Shown: positions 52,051-60,775 of the stretch, in pieces | Layout: the number at the start of each line of letters is the position of its first letter | How positions within the stretch are numbered: position 1 is the first letter of the stretch | Assembly (NCBI GenBank): GCA_963711465.1 | Contig: CAVQEG010000001.1 | Span: 1,240,001 to 1,304,000, forward strand | Direction: 5' to 3' | Source of the DNA: CAVQEG01 sp963711465 | GTDB taxonomy: Bacteria; Bacteroidota; Ignavibacteria; OLB7 | DNA length: 64,000 bases | Notes under the pieces: model-generated | What the model was told of the DNA's origin: nothing | Seen by the model: only the letters and a program-made list of their open reading frames with translations | Databases searched by the model: none | Position numbers and translations under genes: made by a program

Positions 52051-52969
52051 GATCTGAACGAAGCACCCAAACTGTACGACGCACCGGCTCGCACCATCGG
52101 CGGGCCGCGTGCGTTCGTGCCATTGACTGAGCAATTGAATTTATTTGCCTGTCATCTTGCGGCCGGCCATTCCGGTGGCGTAGATTGAGCCCGAGCTGAC
52201 CACCACAGCCAACGCAATCGATTCCAAAGGACTTCACCGGAGCGGGTCACTCCCGTTCAATTCGTTCACCAACGGCCATGAACCACCACGACATCGAGGA
52301 AATTGCATCGCGTATTGGCATCGGAGATCTGCTTATGATGCTCCTGCGCTCGGTTTTGAACAACGGTCGAATGTCGGTGGCTCGATGTTCCGCCGGCATC
52401 GTCAACGACGCCGTTACCAGCGTTTCCCGGGTACTTGTCGTTTCGCCTCAGCGCTCGGCTTCTGGTCCGGTCCTGTCGACGGACGTGGAATACCGAACGG
52501 GCACGGCAGGTCACGGTTCAGAAGCCCGGATGTAGTGAGGTGAACACGTCGATCCTGCGGAACGTTGCGGACGGCAACGAACTGAGAGAGAGAAGTCTGT
52601 TGTCCTGAGGGAGAGAGGCGGCGGGGCGGGCGCATGCTACGACCCATTGCTTCCACCCCGCTGCCCTCAGGACAGGTTCGAGCTGGTGATGCATCGATCT
52701 GAGAAACGTCCGACGATTCCGGCGGATCGTCGTATCTCGACGGTCACCGTGTCCGATGTACGAGTCGTTCGATGAAAGCCACGCTGGCGCACGAGTGAGA
52801 CGTTCCCGGGGGTATAGTACGATTGGCTCTCGAATTCGGGTGGGGGCACTCGCGGGACCCGCGGTTGGCTCGATCGAATCTCCCCGAGTGCTCCTGCGGT
52901 ACGATGCCGACCGCCCGTCAGCGCGCGTGCCCCGTGGGGAGCATGGGACGAGCAGCGGACGTGCACGGA
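52051..52969. other. Longest gene-free stretch, with a long imperfect hairpin
   Basis: About 920 bases. The best small frame (52278-52535, 85 residues, start MNHHDIEEIASRIGIGD) is protein-like only in its first 30 residues, so I leave it uncalled. A long hairpin lies at 52601-52674. A tRNA-like patch near 52813-52900 does not fold convincingly. Confidence 0.5.
52601..52674. repeat. Long imperfect inverted repeat (hairpin)
   Basis: TGTCCTGAGGG (52601-52611) and its exact inverse (52664-52674) form an outer 11-bp stem. After a bulge, CGGCGGGGCGG (52619-52629) pairs with CCACCCCGCTG (52653-52663) with one mismatch and one G-U. In all about 20 pairs over 74 bases. It may be a structured RNA or a protein-binding site. 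Confidence 0.7.
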
Positions 52970-53950
52970 CTAGGTGGCCGCCGCGCGGGAGACACGATCG
53001 AGGAGACCCGGCGGCAGTTCGTCCGGTTCGGCATAGATGAGGATGAGCGCGGCCAGTTCGGACTCGGCACGGCGAAGCTCGGCATAGAGCGTCTCGGCCT
53101 TCAACAGGCGCACCCTTGCACCGGTGAATTTCGCAGCATGGCGTTCGGTCGTCAGCACGACGGTGTGGACGTCGACGACGGGTATATGGCGGGAGAGTTC
53201 CAGACGGACCGGCACCTCGGGTGCGTAGTGTCGGTGGCGCGTACCGGGCGAGGCGACGGTGCGGCGATCACCTTCTTGTGCAATAACGGGCATCGCTCCC
53301 AGTACGGCGGCAATGGCTTCCGGTGTCGTCGCGCCCGGTCGCAGAATCGCCGGCTCCCCTCCGCTCAGGTCGACCACCGTCGATTCGATGCCGACCCGAC
53401 ATGCGCCGCCGTCGAGTATCCCTGCAATCCGTCCGCCAAGGTCCGCCATTACGTGCGCCGCCGTCGTTGGACTAGGTCGACCCGACCGGTTCGCCGACGG
53501 CGCTACCAGCGGTCCTGTGATCCCAAGCAGTGCGCGCGCCACCGGGTGGTCCGGTACGCGAACCGCCACCGTCGGAAGTCCCGCCCGGGCCGTCAGCGGA
53601 ACCTCGTCCCGAGCCGCGATCACCAGCGTCAGCGGTCCCGGCATGAACGCCGCCGCCAGCGCCCGAACTCGTGCGTCGGAACGTCCGCACCGCTCGATCT
53701 GAGACGGATCGGCCAGGTGCACGATCAGCGGATTGTCCGACGGCCGCCCCTTCGCCACATACACGCGTGCGATCGCTTCGGCATCGAACGCGTCGGCTCC
53801 CAGCCCGTAGACCGTTTCCGTCGGAAACGCTACCAGCCGACCCGAGCACAGCAGTCGGGCCGCAGCCTCGATCGCCGCGGCACGGCCTTCACCCGTCGTC
53901 GCATCCAGGAACCTCGTCGTCACTGCTTCACCGACTGTGTCGTTGTGCAC
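52970..53950 (-). CDS. L-threonylcarbamoyladenylate synthase (YrdC plus Sua5 domains)
   Basis: 326 residues. YrdC core: LVAFPTETVYGLGADAFD, VYVAKGRPSDNPLIVHL, LTARAGLPTVAVRVPDHP, PLVAPSANRSGRPSPT. The C-terminal Sua5 domain begins near ASPGTRHRHYAPEVPVR. It makes threonylcarbamoyl-AMP from threonine, bicarbonate and ATP, the first step of t6A. With tsaB and tsaE, three t6A genes lie in this window. Divergent from rpmB across 91 bases. Confidence 0.96.
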   Translation of the reverse strand: MHNDTVGEAVTTRFLDATTGEGRAAAIEAAARLLCSGRLVAFPTETVYGLGADAFDAEAIARVYVAKGRPSDNPLIVHLADPSQIERCGRSDARVRALAAAFMPGPLTLVIAARDEVPLTARAGLPTVAVRVPDHPVARALLGITGPLVAPSANRSGRPSPTTAAHVMADLGGRIAGILDGGACRVGIESTVVDLSGGEPAILRPGATTPEAIAAVLGAMPVIAQEGDRRTVASPGTRHRHYAPEVPVRLELSRHIPVVDVHTVVLTTERHAAKFTGARVRLLKAETLYAELRRAESELAALILIYAEPDELPPGLLDRVSRAAAT

Positions 53951-54041
53951 ATTGCTTTGCAGTCAGCTGCTGCCGTCGTAACTTCAGGGTCTTTGGGAAA
54001 ATTCCACGTATCTAGCGACACGATTCATACAGAGGAATTCG

Positions 54042-54272
54042 ATGGCACGCCGCTGTGAACTCACGGGGACTGGTCCGGTCTACGGAAGCAGCATCTCGCA
54101 TGCGCACAACGTCTCCAACCGACGCTTCATGCCGAACCTGCAGAAGAAGCGCATCTGGCTCGAAGACGAGAAGCGATGGATCACCGTCAAGGCGACGGCC
54201 AAAGCGCTCAAGACGCTGGACAAGAAGGGATACAAGGCGATGATCAAGGAGCTCGAGGCGAAGAGCCGCTGA
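54042..54272 (+). CDS. rpmB: 50S ribosomal protein L28
   Basis: 76 residues: MARRCELTGTGPVYGSSISH, SNRRFMPNLQKKRIWLEDE and the basic remainder VKATAKALKTLDKKG are classic L28. AGAGG precedes the ATG. A terminator follows at 54303. Confidence 0.98.
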   Translation: MARRCELTGTGPVYGSSISHAHNVSNRRFMPNLQKKRIWLEDEKRWITVKATAKALKTLDKKGYKAMIKELEAKSR

Positions 54273-54302
54273 GCGATCGACGCCAATGAAGATGGTTGCG
54301 TG

Positions 54303-54338
54303 ACGCCCGGAACCCGCGAGGGTCGTCCGGGCGTTTTC
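54303..54338 (+). terminator. Terminator after rpmB
   Basis: ACGCCCGGA and TCCGGGCGT pair, with an inner ACCC/GGGT pairing, and TTTTCG follows. It lies 30 bases after the L28 stop. Confidence 0.85.
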
Positions 54339-54435
54339 GTATCATCGCCGCGGTCTGCCGTCCTCACATCGACGTGCGGCAGCTATCATGGTGCACCGTG
54401 AACGTTCGTTTCCGCCGCGCAGTGCGGACCGCAGC

Positions 54436-55083
54436 ATGCCGTCGCTCGAGCAGATCATCTCGTGGCTCAGGGACCTGCCGCCCATCGGAGTGTATGTGGC
54501 CCTGTGGTTCACCACGTACATCGAGAACGTCTTCCCTCCCTCGCCCTCCGACGCTGTGATGCTCTTCATCGCCACGCTGATCGGAATCGGCACCATCGGC
54601 CTCGTTCCGGCAATTGCCGTAGCCACCGTCGGAAGCGTGAGCGGCTTCATGACCGCGTTCTGGATCGGTCGCCGCTATGGCCGCCGAATCGTCCGCTCCG
54701 AGAGGCTGCCGTTCGTGACTCCGGAAGCACTCACCAAGGTGGACGCATGGTTCGACCGCTGGGGGTACTGGGTCATCGTCGCCAATCGCTTCCTTTCCGG
54801 TACCCGCGCGGTCATCAGTTTCTTTGCCGGACTCTCCCGACTGCGCCTCGACATCACCACCCTGCTGTGTACGATTTCCGCTCTGATCTGGAACATCCTG
54901 ATCATCGTTGCCGGCTGGCAGCTTGGAAGCAATTGGCGGGAAGCCGAGTCGGTGATCCGCAACTACGGACTCGTGGTAACGCTGGTCATCGCGGCGGTGG
55001 CGCTGTTCTTCTTCATCCGATGGCTCGTTCGACGCAACCAGCATGCTTCCGGCGAACGGAACGATGGAGACGGGACGGACTGA
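54436..55083 (+). CDS. DedA-family membrane protein
   Basis: 215 residues from MPSLEQIISWLRDLPPIGVY. The family motifs are TYIENVFPPSPSDAVMLF (acidic and Pro residues of the re-entrant loop) and WFDRWGYWVIVANRFLSGTRAVISFFAGLSRL (conserved Arg). DedA proteins move undecaprenyl-phosphate or related lipids across the inner membrane. The start at 54388 would add 16 residues of no clear value. Confidence 0.92.
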   Translation: MPSLEQIISWLRDLPPIGVYVALWFTTYIENVFPPSPSDAVMLFIATLIGIGTIGLVPAIAVATVGSVSGFMTAFWIGRRYGRRIVRSERLPFVTPEALTKVDAWFDRWGYWVIVANRFLSGTRAVISFFAGLSRLRLDITTLLCTISALIWNILIIVAGWQLGSNWREAESVIRNYGLVVTLVIAAVALFFFIRWLVRRNQHASGERNDGDGTD

Positions 55084-55096
55084 CGCTGCTGGCCGA

Positions 55097-55942
55097 CTAT
55101 ACCGCCTCCAGCTCGTCGATCGCATGCTCGAGTTCCATCGATGCCCACGGAGTGCGCGAGCGGTAGATCTCCGCGAGGTTGCGGAGCATGCGCTGCAGCG
55201 TCTCGACGGTGGATGCACCCTCGATGTGGTCGGCCGCCAGCTCGACGCCGACCGCGCGCAGCGTACGGACGCACTCCTCACGCGTGACGATCCGCCCACC
55301 GTTGAACGGATCGACGAACCACGACGCATCCCCGATTCGCACCAGGTAGTGGTACGGAAACCCGACGCCGCGAATCGGCAGTCCAAGACGACCACCAATC
55401 GTGATGTAGAGCACCGACAGAGAAATTGGAATTCCCATCCGCCGGTCGATCACGCGATTGAGAAACGAATTGTCGGGTTCGTAGTACCGCTCCTGCGCGC
55501 ACCCGCCGAAGCCGAGGTCTTCGATCAGATAGCCATTGAACGCTTTGAGAATCGTCGCGGCGTCGGCCTCGACATTATGGAGCCTGGCCTCGATCATCGA
55601 CGCCATCGTGTCGAGCTGCTGCACGTAGTCTGCCACCACCAGCTCGGGGTAGCCGATCGTCGCGATCGCGAACGCGCCCGCCTCGAGTTCGATCCCACGC
55701 GGTCGCTGGAGTACACGCGCGAACTCATCGTTGAATCGATCGAGTCCCATTCGAAGCATGATCGTGGCGGCCACGTCGCGTCGACGCTCGGACGCATTGC
55801 CGTCGACGACGATACGGCGGAGCTCGCGGGCGGCGACCGCTCCGCGCGAGGCGATGTGATCACCGATCGCCTCCTGAACGGTCCTGTCCGGGTCGTCGAG
55901 CATCGACAGCGCCGCAAGCAGCTGTGCGTCCGGTTCGCTCAT
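55097..55942 (-). CDS. SirB1-like transglutaminase-fold protein
   Basis: 281 residues. N-terminal helical repeats precede the SirB1/transglutaminase-like segment: NGYLIEDLGFGGCAQERYY with a possible catalytic Cys, NSFLNRVIDRRMGIPISLSVLY, and VGFPYHYLVRI with His. Precise function unknown. It is the last gene of a minus-strand run and overlaps the LOG gene by four bases. Confidence 0.85.
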   Translation of the reverse strand: MSEPDAQLLAALSMLDDPDRTVQEAIGDHIASRGAVAARELRRIVVDGNASERRRDVAATIMLRMGLDRFNDEFARVLQRPRGIELEAGAFAIATIGYPELVVADYVQQLDTMASMIEARLHNVEADAATILKAFNGYLIEDLGFGGCAQERYYEPDNSFLNRVIDRRMGIPISLSVLYITIGGRLGLPIRGVGFPYHYLVRIGDASWFVDPFNGGRIVTREECVRTLRAVGVELAADHIEGASTVETLQRMLRNLAEIYRSRTPWASMELEHAIDELEAV

Positions 55943-56817
55943 TGGGCAGTGTCGTCGGGTTCGACCAGATGGTATTCGGCGAGCTTGCAGGTGAGGAATT
56001 CATAGGCGTCGTCGACGTTGTCGGTCTGGTGAAACAGGCCGATGTCCTCCGGAGCGATCACGCCGAGCTCCGCCATCCGTTCGAAGTTGATGACATCCGA
56101 CCAGAAGCTCGTTCCATAGAGAATGATCACGAGGTTCTTCGACACCTTGCGCGTCTGCACCAGCGTCAGCAGTTCCATCAGCTCGTCGAGCGTCCCGAAG
56201 CCGCCGGGGAAGATCACCACCGCGTTGGCAAGACTGACGAAGAACAGCTTGCGCATGAAGAAGTAGTGGAATTCGAAGTTGAGCGTCGCCGAGATGTACT
56301 GGTTCGGCATCTGCTCGAACGGCAGCGAGATGTTCAATCCAATCGACTCGCCGTTGGCCAGGTGCGCGCCGAGATTGGCGGCTTCCATGATACCGGGACC
56401 ACCACCGCTGCAGACGAGGAACCGCTTGGGGCCCTCGGGCTGGGTATGGCGCATTCCCCACTCGGTGATCCGGCGGGAGAGTTCCGTGGCATCGGTGTAG
56501 TAGCGTCCGAGCGTCAGCCGCTGCTCCAGACTGCCGAGCGTCTGCTCGAGCAACTGGCGATGTTCGCCCGGTTCCGACTGCTCGATCTGGCGCCGGACAG
56601 CATCGATTTCGCGCCGGGTCTCCTCGGGAGGCGCGATGCGAGCGGACCCGAAGAACACGATGGTACCCGAAACGTTGTGGCGCTCGAAACGGGTCATAGG
56701 CTCGAGGTATTCGGCCATGATCCGAATGACGCGCGCATCCGGACTGTTGATGAACTCCGGGTCGTTGTAGGCCTTGACAAGCGGCTTGTCGGGTCCCTTC
56801 GTGTACGGTCCTGGCAT
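55939..56817 (-). CDS. LOG-family (lysine decarboxylase-like) nucleotide phosphoribohydrolase
   Basis: 292 residues from MPGPYTKGPDKPLVKAYNDP. Rossmann motifs CSGGGPGIMEAANLG and FPGGFGTLDELMELLTLVQT define the LOG family, with TIVFFGSARIAPP at the front. Members remove ribose-5-phosphate from cytokinin nucleotides or from AMP-type nucleotides; the bacterial role is unclear. A start at 56859 adds 14 residues. Overlaps the SirB1-like gene (ATGA). Confidence 0.9.
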   Translation of the reverse strand: MPGPYTKGPDKPLVKAYNDPEFINSPDARVIRIMAEYLEPMTRFERHNVSGTIVFFGSARIAPPEETRREIDAVRRQIEQSEPGEHRQLLEQTLGSLEQRLTLGRYYTDATELSRRITEWGMRHTQPEGPKRFLVCSGGGPGIMEAANLGAHLANGESIGLNISLPFEQMPNQYISATLNFEFHYFFMRKLFFVSLANAVVIFPGGFGTLDELMELLTLVQTRKVSKNLVIILYGTSFWSDVINFERMAELGVIAPEDIGLFHQTDNVDDAYEFLTCKLAEYHLVEPDDTAQ

Positions 56818-56869
56818 CGGTGTGTGGTTTGTTTCGTGTATCGACCTCGCCGCCGTCATCGATCCGGGT

Positions 56870-57631
56870 TTACTGTTGCGAGGTTTCCTGAGCGATCACC
56901 AGGCCGCCGTCGACGATGAGTGTCTGTCCGGTGACGTAGGTGGAGCTCTCGGCGAAGAACCGGACGGCGTTAAAGATGTCCTCGGTCGTACCGTAGCGGC
57001 GCATCGGAATTCTCTCGGCTGCAATCATCGCACCCGCAGCGGGCTCCTCGGGTATCTCGATGGCTCCAGGCGCCACCGAGTTGACGGCGATCGACGGGGC
57101 CAGCGATCGCGCAAGGGCGCGCGTCAGCTGAACGACGCCTGCCTTCGACACGTTGTAGGCCACGCGGTCGCGCCAGATCTGCCACGCGCCCAGCGACGAG
57201 ATGTTGACGATTCTTCCCCGTTCCCCGCGTTCGTCCACCTCCTGTCCCAGCATGAATTCCGCTGCGGCCTGCGCGGCGAAGAATTCTCCGTAGAGATTGG
57301 TTTCGATCACCTGCCGCCACAGATCCTCGGTGACGTCGCTCAGCGGAACCGCCGCCGGATAAACGCCGGCGTTGTTGACCAGGACATCGAGACGCCCGAA
57401 GTATTCCGCCACCTGCGCGACCGCCTCGCGGATGGCCCCACGATCGCGAACGTCGGCCTGTACCAGCGTCGCCTGTACGCCCATGTCCTGCAGCGCATCG
57501 TACGTCGCTCTGGCGGCATCGGCCGATCTGCCGTAGTGCACCGCAACGCGGTACCCGAGGTTCCCGAAGGAGAACGCCAGCGCGCGCCCGATACGCCTTC
57601 CGGATCCGGTGATGAAGACGACTCGACTCAT
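56870..57631 (-). CDS. SDR oxidoreductase, pteridine reductase/FolM-like
   Basis: 253 residues. The nucleotide motif is ITGSGRRIGRALAFSFG; the Arg-rich RRIGR and the nearby HYGRSADAA favour NADPH and resemble pteridine reductases. NNAG, a catalytic Ser in NISSLGA and YNVSKAG complete the SDR active site. It may reduce dihydropterins or dihydrofolate; a plain FabG-type reductase remains possible. Four-base overlap with the ygfZ-like gene upstream: that gene handles folate, which supports the pterin idea. Confidence 0.82.
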   Translation of the reverse strand: MSRVVFITGSGRRIGRALAFSFGNLGYRVAVHYGRSADAARATYDALQDMGVQATLVQADVRDRGAIREAVAQVAEYFGRLDVLVNNAGVYPAAVPLSDVTEDLWRQVIETNLYGEFFAAQAAAEFMLGQEVDERGERGRIVNISSLGAWQIWRDRVAYNVSKAGVVQLTRALARSLAPSIAVNSVAPGAIEIPEEPAAGAMIAAERIPMRRYGTTEDIFNAVRFFAESSTYVTGQTLIVDGGLVIAQETSQQ

Positions 57632-58638
57632 AGGTCGAAGGGTAGTTTGACGATGGTGGACTCGACGGCTTCGCCTCCGGAGGCCGGTTCGACGCGAACG
57701 CTTGCTCCCGGAACCGCGTGGGCGGTACGGATCATCGCCAGTGCAATCGGCGCGTCGAGCGCCGGCGAGTACGCCAGCGACGTCACCTCACCGATCGGCC
57801 TGCCGCTGTCGGGGTCGATCACGCGCAGCGCACCGTCGGTTTCGGCGGGATCGGATGCGAGCGTGAGACCGAGAAGGTGGCGCTGAACCTTGTCGTAGGA
57901 GTCGAGCCGGGCGATGACCTCCTGGCCGATGTAGCATCCCTTCGTGAACGACACGTACTGCACCAATCCCGCTTCGAGGGGATTGAATTCACCCGTGAGC
58001 TCATGACCGACCTCCGGTTGCCCGGCCTCGACGCGGAGCGTCTGGAACGTCGCCTCATCGATGCTTTGGACGCCTGCGCTGCGCAGGTTCGCCTCGACGT
58101 CATCGACCGACGTCGGCGGAAGAATCAGCAGAAAGCCGGCCATCCCGGAGACACGGGGCTCGCGCGTGATGATCACTTCCGTGCCATTGCATACACCCAC
58201 CGCTACGTGTCCGGCATCCGGCGGGTCGATGCGTAACGTCTGGGCGACTGCCGCGCGGGCACCGTCACCGTGGACGGCGAGCACCGACCGCTCGGCGCTC
58301 AGATCGCGCACGGTGAAGTCATCCATGATCGTGTATCGATCGAGCCATTGGCACACACGATCCACGTCGGCGCCGGCGAGCACGATCAGCACGCTGTCGT
58401 TGCGCACGATCAGGCGCAGCACATCGATGATTCTTCCCTTTTCACTCGTCAGGATGGTGGTCGATTCGTCGCCGGGCTGGAGCGTCGCGATTGCGTTGGT
58501 GGACATCCGATTGATCAGATCGAGCCGATCGGCCCCCGTCGCCTCCACCACGCCACGCCGCAGCCGCACTGACACCGTTCCCTTCCGCGCCAGCTCGTAG
58601 GCGCGCTCGTCCGGTCTGCTGAGGATTACAGAGCTCAC
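57628..58638 (-). CDS. ygfZ: YgfZ/GcvT-domain folate-binding protein
   Basis: 336 residues from the GTG at 58638. The signature KGCYIGQEVIARLDSYDK is YgfZ-specific. GcvT-fold parts include GVVEATGADRLDLINRMSTN and LRVEAGQPEVGHEL. YgfZ proteins bind tetrahydrofolate and help to maintain Fe-S enzymes. The frame continues to 58854 but those residues are non-coding in character. Confidence 0.92.
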   Translation of the reverse strand: MSSVILSRPDERAYELARKGTVSVRLRRGVVEATGADRLDLINRMSTNAIATLQPGDESTTILTSEKGRIIDVLRLIVRNDSVLIVLAGADVDRVCQWLDRYTIMDDFTVRDLSAERSVLAVHGDGARAAVAQTLRIDPPDAGHVAVGVCNGTEVIITREPRVSGMAGFLLILPPTSVDDVEANLRSAGVQSIDEATFQTLRVEAGQPEVGHELTGEFNPLEAGLVQYVSFTKGCYIGQEVIARLDSYDKVQRHLLGLTLASDPAETDGALRVIDPDSGRPIGEVTSLAYSPALDAPIALAMIRTAHAVPGASVRVEPASGGEAVESTIVKLPFDL

Positions 58639-58735
58639 TCCGACATCACGTGCGTTTCTGAAAACCCTCAACTTACGGCATCGGTGCGTCATACCGGTGA
58701 GCGGCGCAGCGACCGAACCCTCATGAAACCAACGA

Positions 58736-58757
58736 GGCCACGGCTGATACCGTGGCC
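58736..58757 (-). terminator. Hairpin after the anti-sigma candidate
   Basis: GGCCACGG and CCGTGGCC form a perfect 8-bp stem with a 6-base loop, about 36 bases beyond the stop on the minus strand. No clear T-tract (TCGTTGG follows). Confidence 0.45.
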
Positions 58758-58792
58758 TTCGTCCGTCGTCGATCGATCGTGGGATCCGACGC

Positions 58793-59332
58793 TCAGATGT
58801 CCGAGTCGACCATGGCTTCGAACATGGCAGATTCGTCGTCGGAATGAATCGCATCGATCATCCGCACCTCATCGCTGGTGAGCACGATGGTGGAGGTGTT
58901 GGATTCGAAGACCGACGGATCGGATGAATGCAGTGCGAGCGGACCGTCGTCGCCATACAACAGCGCCGAGACATCCTCCCCGACCCCATCCGGCGTCGCC
59001 CTGGTCGAACCGCGGTCGACGTGCTCCTGAACGGCCTGACGGGGATCGGCCTGCGGCGCCGATGAGGGGAGCACACCACTGATCACAAGGATCACCGCCA
59101 GCGTCGCGGCACTCAGCGACGTCCACGCCAGCGACGGCACCCATCGACGGCGGCGAAACGGCTGCTCGTCATCGATGCGACGATGCAGATGCACGAGAAA
59201 ATTCTGGTAGTACGCCGGATGCGGTTCGCTCGGCCCCTCGACATCGGCAAGCAACCGGCGAAGCTCGGCCTCGTCGCGCTCGATGTCCTGGTCGGAGGGA
59301 ACCCGCATGTCCTGACTCAAACCCGATTTCAT
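58793..59332 (-). CDS. Putative membrane anti-sigma factor paired with the second ECF sigma gene
   Basis: 179 residues. The N-terminal half is charged and helical (DQDIERDEAELRRLLADVEG, AYYQNFLVHLHRRID), then one membrane helix at about 70-90 (SLAWTSLSAATLAVILVISG) and an acidic periplasmic part. The position 81 bases after the sigma gene and this topology suggest an anti-sigma factor. No zinc motif (HxxxCxxC) is seen, so identity is inferred from context. Confidence 0.65.
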   Translation of the reverse strand: MKSGLSQDMRVPSDQDIERDEAELRRLLADVEGPSEPHPAYYQNFLVHLHRRIDDEQPFRRRRWVPSLAWTSLSAATLAVILVISGVLPSSAPQADPRQAVQEHVDRGSTRATPDGVGEDVSALLYGDDGPLALHSSDPSVFESNTSTIVLTSDEVRMIDAIHSDDESAMFEAMVDSDI

Positions 59333-59413
59333 GACTGAACCTGTCGTAAGTCGTTGTGACGTTCCGGCGACGGCACTCCGCGGGGATCGGTCGCGTGCGG
59401 TCGTGGTCGGTGC

Positions 59414-60073
59414 CTATACATCTTTGGAATCCTCGTCGCGTTCGACGTCCTCCGATTCGGAGAGCTTAATCGAACCGTGGCGATCGCGAACGAACTGCCC
59501 GACCTTCTTGACCGCATGGTGGTAATTGGCCTTCAGGCCGCCCACCGACGTACCGAGAATGGCAGAGATCTGTTCGTACGGCATTTCGTCGTAGTAGCGC
59601 ATGATGAACACCGCGCGCTGCTTTTCCGGGAGCGTCTCGATCGCCTGTTCGATCAGCGATACGTTCTCCTCCCGGATGATCCCGCGATCCTGATCTGCAT
59701 CCTTTCCGAGGAAGGGGATGTAATCGGTGATGTCGACGAGCTTGCGAACCTTCTGCTTGCGGAGGTGGTTGATCGACAGGTTGACGGCGATCCGGTAGAG
59801 CCACGTATAGATGTTGGCATCACCACGGAAGTCCTTCAGCGCCGTGTAGGCCTTGATGAAGACGTCCTGCGCGATGTCATCGGCGTCCTCGTGGTTCTTG
59901 ACCATCCGCCGCGCGACCCAGTAGATGCGCGAGTGATAGCGCCGGACCATTTCATTGAACATCCGATCTGCCTGACCCGCATGGTAGAGCTCAAGCAGCT
60001 GCTTGTCGTTGAGTTCCATAGCGCCTGGCAGAGGCGCCGCACCGAGTGTGAGGGCGGTATCCATAGTGCCCAT
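59414..60073 (-). CDS. ECF sigma factor, SigW/RpoE-like
   Basis: 219 residues. Region 2: MFNEMVRRYHSRIYWVARRMVKNHEDADDIAQDVFIKAY. Region 4: LPEKQRAVFIMRYYDEMPYEQIS and GTSVGGLKANYHHAVKKV. The linker has DITDYIPFLGKDADQD. It belongs to the group often used for envelope stress in Bacteroidota. Starts at 60064 or 60019 (MELNDKQLLELYH) are also possible; the last is the most family-like. Confidence 0.93.
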   Translation of the reverse strand: MGTMDTALTLGAAPLPGAMELNDKQLLELYHAGQADRMFNEMVRRYHSRIYWVARRMVKNHEDADDIAQDVFIKAYTALKDFRGDANIYTWLYRIAVNLSINHLRKQKVRKLVDITDYIPFLGKDADQDRGIIREENVSLIEQAIETLPEKQRAVFIMRYYDEMPYEQISAILGTSVGGLKANYHHAVKKVGQFVRDRHGSIKLSESEDVERDEDSKDV

Positions 60074-60167
60074 TCGACACGGCCGGCGACGGGGCGTTTA
60101 ACAAGGCCATTGGAAGAATCGGTTCCATTGGAACCCCTGGTGCCTCGAGCGTCGAGACGACGACCGA

Positions 60168-60641
60168 TCAGCGATGATGCGCCAGTACTTCGAGCTTGAA
60201 GGTCCCTGCGGGAACCTCGATGGTAACGACATCGCCGACGGTGCGTCCCATCAGCGCGCGACCGATCGGAGAAGTCGTGGCCAGCTTCCCCTGCTCGATG
60301 TCGGCCTCCTCGGCCGACACCATCGTATATTTCTGCTCTTTCCCGAGCGTGTGGTTTAATACGGTGACTTCCGACAGGATGTAGACCTTGTCGTTCGGGA
60401 GGTTCTGCGTATTGAGCACGCGTGCACGCATCATCACCTTCTCCAGGCGGGCGATTCGAGACTCGAGCACGCCCTGCGCCTGCTTGGCGGCGTCGTACTC
60501 GGCGTTCTCGGAAAGATCGCCGAAGGAGCGGGCCTCGGCGATCTTCTCGGCGATCTCCTTGCGTTCGTGCGTCTTCAGACGCTGTAGCTCCTCCGCCAGC
60601 TCCTTCATGCGCTGCGGCGTCAGGTAGACGACATCCGTCAT
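60168..60641 (-). CDS. greA: Transcription elongation factor GreA
   Basis: 157 residues. N-terminal coiled coil with ARSFGDLSENAEYDAAK at its tip (acidic residues that enter the polymerase channel), and the FKBP-like C-terminal domain with SPIGRALMGRTVGDVVTIEVP. It stimulates cleavage of backtracked RNA. Full length. Confidence 0.97.
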   Translation of the reverse strand: MTDVVYLTPQRMKELAEELQRLKTHERKEIAEKIAEARSFGDLSENAEYDAAKQAQGVLESRIARLEKVMMRARVLNTQNLPNDKVYILSEVTVLNHTLGKEQKYTMVSAEEADIEQGKLATTSPIGRALMGRTVGDVVTIEVPAGTFKLEVLAHHR

Positions 60642-60775
60642 GGTGCGTAGTATCAGTGTTGATAGCGGTATGATGGGCGAATCGAATCAAACTGATTTGC
60701 CCACGAACGTGAAAAGCCATTGCTCGCGGCAACGGCTTCGCTTCAATGTTAAGACAATTCCGACCCAATACCAAT

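Noticed and set aside
52278..52535. 85-residue frame starting MNHHDIEEIASRIGIGD
   Set aside because: Only the first 30 residues look like protein; no family, no clear ribosome site, and the rest has poor composition.
52813..52900. tRNA-like patch (GGGGGTATAGTACGATTGG and a later TCGATCGAATC)
   Set aside because: The acceptor arms pair poorly and no consistent anticodon or T-stem can be drawn.
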